Positions 14,081 to 19,296 of a stretch of DNA of 19,296 bases are shown one piece after another (position 1 is the first letter of the stretch; each line of letters starts with the position of its first letter). The stretch is from JAXFQS01 sp034178815 (GTDB taxonomy: Bacteria > Verrucomicrobiota > Kiritimatiellia > RFP12 > DVOR01): contig JAXFQS010000118.1 in the NCBI GenBank assembly GCA_034178815.1, forward strand, positions 1 through 19,296, given 5' to 3'. The notes beneath the pieces are model-generated. The model did no database searches and had not been told where the DNA came from. It worked only from the letters and a program-made list of their open reading frames with translations. Both the position numbers and the translations under genes were made by a program.

Positions 14081-15286
14081 CTACTCCTGCAAACCCAACC
14101 CCTTGAGTTCCTCCCTAAGCCGCTCCTCCAGCGGAGGTTTCACCCGCCAACAGTCCCGCAACTCCACATATTCCCGCACCGCCTCTATTTGTCCCGGCTT
14201 CACCGCCGACTGCGCCCGGATGAGAAGATTGCGCGGCGTCACATCCAAAGCCACAAACTCCACCAGATTCACCCGATACCCGAAAATCCTCAGAATCTGC
14301 GCACGGAAACAGTCCGCCAGAAGGTCGGCCAGACGCTCCTTCAAAAGCCCCTGTCGGATCAACGGACGGAACACCGCCGGAGCCTGCATCTGCTTCTGGA
14401 TAGCGTGTTGGCGGCAAGGAGCCGAGAGAATGTAGCGAGCCTTTTGCCGGCATGCCAACGCCAGCGCATCATCCGTCGCCGTGTCGCAAGCGTGCAGAGA
14501 GAAAACCGCATCCGGAGCAAAAGGCAACACCGCCTCCGCAATCCGGCACGCCAAGAACTCCACCTCACGCCCAAGTCCCAGCCGCTCCGCCATCTGCCGC
14601 ACTTCCGCGATAAGCGACTCATTGCTGTCGATCCCGCAGACACGCAACCGATAGCCCCGAACCTGCACCAGCCACAGATAGGCCGAAAGCGTCAAATACG
14701 CCTTCCCGCACCCGCAATCCACAATCGAAAAAACATCCGACACCGCCTCCGGCAAAAGCGCCCCCAACTCCCGGAGAAACTGATTAATCTGGTCGTATTT
14801 CGCCCGCATCGAGGGCTTGATGCGCCCATCCGCGTCGCTGATTCCAAGAACCTTCAGCAGGGCAGAGGAGTCGAACTCCCCCAGCGGTTGGTGCTTCGCA
14901 TGGTCGTGCGACAAATCGCGCGCGACGCCCCCGGAGGAAGCCCCCCGCGAGAGCAACACCTTCCCTTTTTTCGTCACCCGAATATGCAGGTCGCCCCCCG
15001 TCCCTAGCAGATGAAGTTCCCGCGCGCCCGGTTGGGACAGAATCTCTTCCAACCCGTCCGCGGCGGCTTGGGCGGAAAGGTTTTTGATCGAGACTTTGCC
15101 GCCGTCGACGGTCTCGAACTGGTAGCGATTCTCGTCGCGGATGCGGACGGGGCGGATGGAGACGCGGAAAGTTTTGCCCCCGTAGCGTAGAGTCTGGACA
15201 AGTTTGCGGAAGGTTTCGGACGCGACCGTGGCGCGGATTTCCGTGCAGAGGTTTTCTGGCAAGGCGGTACGGCTGGAGGTGGGCAT
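14081..15286 (-). CDS. class I SAM-dependent methyltransferase, Methyltransf_32 (RRNAD1/METTL25-like)
   Basis: A 401-residue protein. The C-terminal half is a Rossmann-type methyltransferase: SMRAKYDQINQFL (159-171), glycine-rich motif I IVDCGCGKAYLTLSAY (188-203), acidic strand-2 motif CGIDSNESLI (217-226) and FSLHACDTATDDALA (262-276). The set KYxQIxxF, DxGxGKGxL-like and LHxCGDLaxxxL-like is that of Methyltransf_32. The N-terminal ~150 residues, rich in basic strands (GGKTFRVSIRPVRIRDENRY), look like a separate nucleic-acid-binding part; this is inference. The substrate is unknown. ATG 15286 has AAGGAG with good spacing; der ends 28 bases upstream and the glycosyltransferase starts 3 bases downstream. 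The first ~80 codons have different base composition (switch near 15030). Confidence 0.8.
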   Translation of the reverse strand: MPTSSRTALPENLCTEIRATVASETFRKLVQTLRYGGKTFRVSIRPVRIRDENRYQFETVDGGKVSIKNLSAQAAADGLEEILSQPGARELHLLGTGGDLHIRVTKKGKVLLSRGASSGGVARDLSHDHAKHQPLGEFDSSALLKVLGISDADGRIKPSMRAKYDQINQFLRELGALLPEAVSDVFSIVDCGCGKAYLTLSAYLWLVQVRGYRLRVCGIDSNESLIAEVRQMAERLGLGREVEFLACRIAEAVLPFAPDAVFSLHACDTATDDALALACRQKARYILSAPCRQHAIQKQMQAPAVFRPLIRQGLLKERLADLLADCFRAQILRIFGYRVNLVEFVALDVTPRNLLIRAQSAVKPGQIEAVREYVELRDCWRVKPPLEERLREELKGLGLQE

Positions 15287-15314
15287 GGGGCGCTCCTTGG
15301 GATTGGTTGCGGTG

Positions 15315-16748
15315 TCAGCGGCGGGGGCGTTTGACGCGATTGGAGGGGTTGGTTTTCCGCGGGATGTTTTCTGTCTTTCTTCCGGGGGTGTCGGGGCGCG
15401 GGCGCGGGCGGTATTGGAGGACGACGGGGGCGCCTTGGAGTCCGAATTGTTCGCGCAGGCGGGCGGTCAGGTGTGCGGTAAAGGATGGGGTTGCAAGTTT
15501 GGGGTCGTTGACGAAGAGTCGGATGCGGACGGGTGCTGTGCCGGCCTGTGTGGCGTAATAGATTTTGAGGCGTTTCCCGTTGCGGGAGGGGAGCACGGCG
15601 GTATCAAAGGCGCGAAGGATGGTGCGGTTGAGAAGGCCTGTGGGGAGTTGGCTCCGGGTCTGGGCGGCGACGGTGTCGATGAGGTCGATTGCTTGGCGGA
15701 TGTTGAGTCCGGTCTTGGTTGAGGTAAAGAGGAGTGGGCTGTGGTTGAGGTAGGGGATGACGGTGCGGAAGGCTTGGGTGGCTTTGTCTTGGGGGATGCC
15801 TTGGGCTTCCATGAGATCCCATTTGTTGAGGATGAGGATGCAGGCTTTGTAGTCTTTGGCGATGAGCGAGGAGATGTATTTGTCTTGGGTGGTGGGGCCG
15901 ATTTGGGCGTCCATGACGATAACGGCGACATCGCAGGCTTTGATGCTTTCTTCGGCGCGGAAGAGGGAGAAGCGTTCGACGGAGTTGTCTATTTTGTGGA
16001 CATGGCGCATGCCGGCGGTGTCGATGAGGGTGTAGTGCCTGGCTTGGTCGCCCTCGCCGATGCTGAAGGGGACTTCGATGCTGTCGCGGGTGGTGCCGGC
16101 AATGTTGGAGACGATGACGCGGTCGCTGCCGAAGAGTTTGTTGATGAAGGAGGATTTGCCGGCATTGGGTCGACCGACGATGGCGACGCGCAGGGGTTTG
16201 TCTAAGGTGTCGTTGTCTGCGGGCGGGGGGAGTTTGGGGAGGAGTTCGTCCATGAGGGCGGAGACGCCGCGGCGGTGGACGGCGGAGATGGGGATGACGG
16301 GGAAGCCGAGGGGGGCGAATTCGTGGGCGTTGTGTTCGTGTTCGGGGAGGTCGCACTTGTTGGCGGCGAGGAAGCAAGGCAGGCCGGTGCGGTGAGCGAG
16401 GCGGGCCACTTCGCGGTCGGCTGGGTGGAGGCCGTGCTGGGCGTCGACAACTAATATGAGCGCGGCGGCGTCGGACAGGGCGAGGTCGACCTGGTCTCTG
16501 ATTCCGGCCTCGATGGCATCCTCTTGGACGGCCTTGTCGTAGGCGGTGATGCCGCCGGTGTCTATCAGGGAGAAGGGGGCGGCGCCGGGCCAGGTGACTT
16601 CGCGTACGAGGCGGTCGCGGGTGACGCCGCTCTGGTCGTGGACGATGGCAACGCGCTGGCGGGCAATGGCGTTGAACAGGGCGGACTTGCCGACATTGGG
16701 CCGTCCGACGATGGCGACGGTGCGCTGTGTGGTGGTTGTCGTGTCCAT
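15315..16748 (-). CDS. der: ribosome-associated GTPase Der (EngA)
   Basis: A 477-residue tandem GTPase needed for assembly of the 50S ribosomal subunit. Domain 1 has GRPNVGKS (15-22), DTGG (63-66) and NKCD (130-133). Domain 2 has GRPNAGKS (192-199), DTAG (243-246) and NKWD (308-311). A KH-like C-terminal domain and a basic tail (RKTNPSNRVKRPRR) follow. Length and order are normal. The frame continues upstream to 16811, but that part lies in the tRNA-Asp gene, so ATG 16748 (MDTTTTTQRTVAIVG) is chosen. There is no free Shine-Dalgarno: the nearest GAGAGG (16766-16761) is inside the tRNA terminator hairpin, twelve bases from the start. der leads the operon with the methyltransferase and glycosyltransferase. 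Codons are strongly C-ending on the coding strand. Confidence 0.95.
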   Translation of the reverse strand: MDTTTTTQRTVAIVGRPNVGKSALFNAIARQRVAIVHDQSGVTRDRLVREVTWPGAAPFSLIDTGGITAYDKAVQEDAIEAGIRDQVDLALSDAAALILVVDAQHGLHPADREVARLAHRTGLPCFLAANKCDLPEHEHNAHEFAPLGFPVIPISAVHRRGVSALMDELLPKLPPPADNDTLDKPLRVAIVGRPNAGKSSFINKLFGSDRVIVSNIAGTTRDSIEVPFSIGEGDQARHYTLIDTAGMRHVHKIDNSVERFSLFRAEESIKACDVAVIVMDAQIGPTTQDKYISSLIAKDYKACILILNKWDLMEAQGIPQDKATQAFRTVIPYLNHSPLLFTSTKTGLNIRQAIDLIDTVAAQTRSQLPTGLLNRTILRAFDTAVLPSRNGKRLKIYYATQAGTAPVRIRLFVNDPKLATPSFTAHLTARLREQFGLQGAPVVLQYRPRPRPDTPGRKTENIPRKTNPSNRVKRPRR

Positions 16749-16752
16749 AGAC

Positions 16753-16778
16753 AAAAAAGGCCTCTCTTGCGAGAGGCC
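16753..16778 (-). terminator. intrinsic terminator of tRNA-Asp, abutting the der start codon
   Basis: On the minus strand, GGCCUCUC (16778-16771), a GCAA tetraloop and GAGAGGCC (16766-16759) form a perfect eight-pair stem followed by UUUUUU (16758-16753). The stem begins three bases after the tRNA CCA end, and the U-tract ends five bases before the der ATG (16748-16746). A GNRA loop plus a six-U tract is a textbook Rho-independent terminator. Confidence 0.85.
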
Positions 16779-16781
16779 GAA

Positions 16782-16858
<77 letters not shown>

Positions 16859-16876
16859 GGGTAACGAATTGCGTGT

Positions 16877-16905
16877 ATGATACCATCTCCCTCGGAGCGA
16901 TGCAA
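16877..16905 (-). promoter_or_regulatory. promoter of tRNA-Asp
   Basis: On the minus strand, TGG-TATCAT (-10 at 16882-16877, 5/6, extended) lies 17 bases downstream of a weak -35 TTGCAT (16905-16900). The predicted start, near 16870, is about a dozen bases before the mature tRNA 5' end (16858). Confidence 0.5.
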
Positions 16906-16973
16906 GCAAAAAAGCAGGGGGGCGGAAGGAAATTTCAAACCAGTCGTTTTACCCCCCAACCAGCAGGGCAATT

Positions 16974-17065
16974 CGCGGGCAGGAACGGGGGCGCAAGGTG
17001 GCAACCTTCGGGTGTCGGCGGTGCCTACGAAGTGCCCCGAAAGGTGGACACCCCCAAGTCAGATG
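16974..17065 (+). repeat. tandem repeat, 23-bp period, at the oppF 3' end
   Basis: Units start at 16974 (CGCGGGCAGGAACGGGGG), 16997 (GGTGGCAACCTTCGGGTG), 17020 (GGTGCCTACGAAG, reading as the inverted form) and 17043 (GGTGGACACCCCC). The spacing is exactly 23 each time. The last unit overlaps the oppF stop codon (17059-17061). The 200 bases between the tRNA and oppF otherwise hold only the tRNA promoter. It belongs to the same family as the arrays after cas2 and aroKB. Confidence 0.55.
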
Positions 17066-17781
17066 GGAAGCACGGGGACGGCGTCGACCAAACGGCGCGT
17101 GTAAGGATGCCGAGGCGCGGCAAAGAGTTCCCTCGGCTCCCCCTGCTCAACAATCACCCCCCGCTCAATCACCGCCACCCGGTCGCACAGCGTCCGCACC
17201 ACCGCAAGGTCGTGCGAAATCAACACAATCGCCAGCCCCAGACGCTCCCGCAACTCCGCCAAAAGGTTCAAGATGCGAGCCTGAACCGAGACATCCAACG
17301 CACTCACCGGCTCGTCCGCAATCAGCAACCGAGGGCTCAGCGCCAAACACCTCGCAATGCTCGCCCGCTGGCACTGCCCCCCGCTCAACTCCCTCGGATA
17401 GGCCTCCAGCACCCGCGACGGCAACCCCACCGCATCCAGCAACTCCCCCGTCCGGCTGGCAATCCCGTGCACCCGCTGAACCTCCTCAAGCGTCTGCCGG
17501 ATGGTCATCCTCGGGTTCAGCGAACCCGCCGCATCCTGAAACACCATCTGTATGTGCCGCCGCGCCGAACGCGAACGCGCCAGCGCCACCCCCTCGAACC
17601 ACACCTCCCCCGAAGTCGGCTTCAACAGCCCCGTCACAACCTTCGCGAAAGTCGACTTCCCGCAACCACTCTCGCCCACAATGCCCAATGTCCCGCCCTG
17701 CGGCACGGCAACCGACACATCCGTCAGAGCCTGGAAAACCGGAGAATACCGAAAGCAGAGATGGCGCGTCTCAAGCAGCAT
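17059..17781 (-). CDS. oligopeptide/dipeptide-type ABC transporter ATP-binding protein (OppF/DppF-like)
   Basis: A 240-residue ABC ATPase with Walker A GESGCGKS (36-43), Q-loop VFQD with Q82, signature LSGGQ (132-136), Walker B RLLIADEP (151-158) and H-loop SHD with H190. The end, RHPYTRRLVDAVPVLPI, is the start of the oligo_HPY tail, which is cut short here; OppF proteins often have 60-80 more residues. It should pair with the upstream OppD-like protein to energise peptide (or nickel/di-sugar) uptake. ATG 17781 is preferred because GAGGGGG lies six bases before it; an in-frame GTG at 17799 would overlap oppD by eight bases. Its stop falls in a 23-bp repeat unit. No permease or binding-protein gene is in the window. 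Confidence 0.85.
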   Translation of the reverse strand: MLLETRHLCFRYSPVFQALTDVSVAVPQGGTLGIVGESGCGKSTFAKVVTGLLKPTSGEVWFEGVALARSRSARRHIQMVFQDAAGSLNPRMTIRQTLEEVQRVHGIASRTGELLDAVGLPSRVLEAYPRELSGGQCQRASIARCLALSPRLLIADEPVSALDVSVQARILNLLAELRERLGLAIVLISHDLAVVRTLCDRVAVIERGVIVEQGEPRELFAAPRHPYTRRLVDAVPVLPI

Positions 17782-17791
17782 CTTTTCCCCC

Positions 17792-18706
17792 TCACGCACG
17801 GCAGCACCTCACCCCGCCCGTAAACACCGGCTCCGCCTCCCGGCAACACGAATCGGCCTCCGGACAACGCGGCCAAAAACCGCATCCCTGCGGATACGCC
17901 TCCGGCGAAGGAACCTCCCCAGGAATGTCCCTCAAACGCCGCCCCGGCGCATCCGAAAGCGTCGGAACCGCAGCCAAAAGCCCCCTCGTATAAGGGTGTC
18001 TGGGCGCACGGAGCGTTTCCCGCACCAACCCAGTCTCCACCACCTGCCCCGCGTACATCACCGCCATGCGCTGCATACTGCTCGCCACAACACCAAGATT
18101 GTGCGTAATCAGCAAGACAGCCATCCTCCGCTCCTCGGAAAGCGCACAAATCAACTCCAGCACCTGCTTCTGTATGGTCACATCCAACGCCGTCGTCGGC
18201 TCGTCCGCAACCAACAACCTAGGGTTCCCCGCAAGCGCCATCGCCAGCATCACACGCTGACATTGCCCCCCGCTCATCTGACAGGGATAGGAGCGGGTGA
18301 TGCGCTCCACATCGGGCAGCCCGACAGCACGGAGAACATTCGGGATTTCACTTCTCGGGGCCACTTCGGCTATTTGGTCTCCGACCCGAAGGACGGGATT
18401 GAGGCTGGCGATTGGATCCTGGAAAACATAGGCGATGCCGCCTTTTCGCAGGGCCCGGCGGGCGTTGGAATCGTGGAGTATCTCTCGACCGTCGAAGCGG
18501 ATTTGTCCGCAGCAAAGGGCCTTGTCGGTAGGCGGGAGCCGGGTGAGGCTGAGGGCGGTGAGGCTCTTGCCGCATCCGCTTTCGCCGACGAGTGCGAAGC
18601 GTTCGCCCGGGTTGATTTCGAGGTCGACACCGCGCACGGGGGTAAGGGTTTTGCCGGCGGTGGTGAAGGTAATGCGGAGGTCTTGGATCTGGAGCAGAGG
18701 GGGCAT
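17792..18706 (-). CDS. oligopeptide/dipeptide-type ABC transporter ATP-binding protein (OppD/DppD-like)
   Basis: A 304-residue ABC ATPase with Walker A GESGCGKS (41-48), Q-loop VFQDP with Q96, signature MSGGQ (144-148), Walker B RLLVADEP (163-170) and H-loop ITHN with H202. The C-terminal oligo_HPY domain is complete: RHPYTRGLLAAVPTL (236-250), then IPGEVPSPEAYPQGCGFWPRC and further cysteines (C275, C281, C287, C288, C301, C302). This cysteine pattern is found in OppD/DppD proteins, some of which bind an iron-sulfur cluster. ATG 18706 lies three bases after the CDF stop, without a clear Shine-Dalgarno, and oppF follows ten bases after its end. Composition changes inside the gene at about 18340. 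The substrate is unknown. Confidence 0.88.
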   Translation of the reverse strand: MPPLLQIQDLRITFTTAGKTLTPVRGVDLEINPGERFALVGESGCGKSLTALSLTRLPPTDKALCCGQIRFDGREILHDSNARRALRKGGIAYVFQDPIASLNPVLRVGDQIAEVAPRSEIPNVLRAVGLPDVERITRSYPCQMSGGQCQRVMLAMALAGNPRLLVADEPTTALDVTIQKQVLELICALSEERRMAVLLITHNLGVVASSMQRMAVMYAGQVVETGLVRETLRAPRHPYTRGLLAAVPTLSDAPGRRLRDIPGEVPSPEAYPQGCGFWPRCPEADSCCREAEPVFTGGVRCCRA

Positions 18707-18709
18707 GGT

Positions 18710-19296
18710 TCAGAGGCGGGTAAGGTCGCGGTGGTTGCCGTCGTCGTGGGGGTTGATGTGGATCATCACATCGCCGACATGGGGGCAGGCGTCGAAGATG
18801 GTCTGCTTGACCTGGTCGGCGATGGCGTGGGCATTCCGGACGGTCATGTCGGGATCCATTTCGAGTTTGAGGTCGATAATGGCGTAGCGGCCGCTTTTGC
18901 GTCCTTTGATCTCGTGGACATGTTCGACGCCGGGGATTTGTCGGGCGAGCTGGGTGATGGTGTCGAGTTGGGAGGGGTCGATGGACTTGTCCATGAGTTC
19001 GTTCCAGGCTTGTCCGAAGCAGTCGAATCCGACTTTGAGGATCATCAGGGCGGAGAGGCCTGCGGCGAGGGGGTCGAGGCGTGGGAACCCGAGGGTTGCG
19101 GCGCCGACGCCGAGGAGGGTGGCTATGGAGGTGAGGGCGTCTTTGCGGTGGTCGGCGGCCTGTGCGGCTACTAAGGGGCTTTGGGTCTGGTGGGCGACGC
19201 GGTAGGTGGTTCGGGCGAGGAGTTCTTTGATGGCGATGGTCAGGGCGGCGACGGCGACGGCGATAGGTTGGGGGGCGGGGATGGTGTTGGCGGCGG
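18710..19296 (-). CDS. cation diffusion facilitator (CDF) metal transporter, C-terminal part (start outside window)
   Basis: The frame is open from the right edge to TGA at 18712-18710, about 195 residues. It contains VAAQAADHRKDALTSIATLLG: the H-x-x-x-D zinc/metal site of CDF helix V (H and D in ADHRKDALTS). A further membrane span follows (LAAGLSALMILKVGFDCF), then the cytoplasmic dimerisation domain, with HEIKGRKSGRYAIIDLKLEMDPDMTVRNAHAIADQVK and VMIHINPHDD, whose histidines and aspartates are typical. CDF proteins export Zn2+, Fe2+, Co2+ or Mn2+ in exchange for protons; the metal cannot be told from this part. It is followed three bases later by the OppD-like gene, so the three minus-strand genes look co-transcribed. 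ATG 19045 is internal and is not the true start. Confidence 0.85.
   Translation of the reverse strand, partial: AANTIPAPQPIAVAVAALTIAIKELLARTTYRVAHQTQSPLVAAQAADHRKDALTSIATLLGVGAATLGFPRLDPLAAGLSALMILKVGFDCFGQAWNELMDKSIDPSQLDTITQLARQIPGVEHVHEIKGRKSGRYAIIDLKLEMDPDMTVRNAHAIADQVKQTIFDACPHVGDVMIHINPHDDGNHRDLTRL

Noticed and set aside
17552..19174. A 540-codon plus-strand frame across the oppD and CDF genes
   Set aside because: It is antisense to clear ABC and CDF genes, with no domain-like sequence.

Overview
The window is GC-rich bacterial chromosome, densely packed with genes and free of insertion sequences or phage genes. The gene set fits a Gram-negative bacterium: it has Kdo transferase (LPS), RNase HIII, a class II EPSP synthase and a compact type II-C CRISPR-Cas system whose Cas1, Cas2 and Cas9 tail resemble those of the Verrucomicrobiota/Kiritimatiellota/Lentisphaerota group. 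That placement rests on protein resemblance only and is tentative.

Layout. (1) 1-1626, plus strand: the end of cas9, then cas1 and cas2, overlapping each other; no CRISPR array or tracrRNA is visible here. (2) 1627-1861: a degenerate 23-bp-period repeat and a promoter. (3) 1862-12681, plus strand: a ten-gene run with very short gaps or start/stop overlaps, in the order CPA2 antiporter, xerD-like recombinase, Kdo transferase (kdtA), RNase HIII, aroA, aroC, PfkB-type sugar kinase, RlmB/TrmH-type rRNA methyltransferase, CcsA/HemX-like membrane protein, and an aroK-aroB fusion. Four of the seven shikimate-pathway activities sit in this run. (4) 12682-13258: no protein gene; it holds a minus-oriented array of the same repeat family, then a strong promoter and an intrinsic terminator that bracket a predicted ~177-nt structured RNA. 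(5) 13259-16858, minus strand: tRNA-Asp with its own promoter and terminator, then der (engA), a Methyltransf_32-type methyltransferase and a GT2 glycosyltransferase. (6) 16859-17058: the tRNA promoter and a third copy of the repeat array. (7) 17059-19296, minus strand: a CDF metal transporter (cut by the window edge) followed by two oligopeptide-type ABC ATPases (oppD-like, oppF-like) without permeases or a binding protein in view.

Three things stand out. A 23-bp-period repeat family recurs at gene 3' ends (after cas2, at the aroA end, after aroKB, at the oppF end), sometimes including the stop codon. A free-standing structured RNA gene lies at 13075-13251, with a palindrome at its start. 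The base composition of the plus strand flips between G-rich and C-rich about every 1-3 kb, often in the middle of a gene, regardless of coding strand. All readings are from sequence alone, without database comparison.
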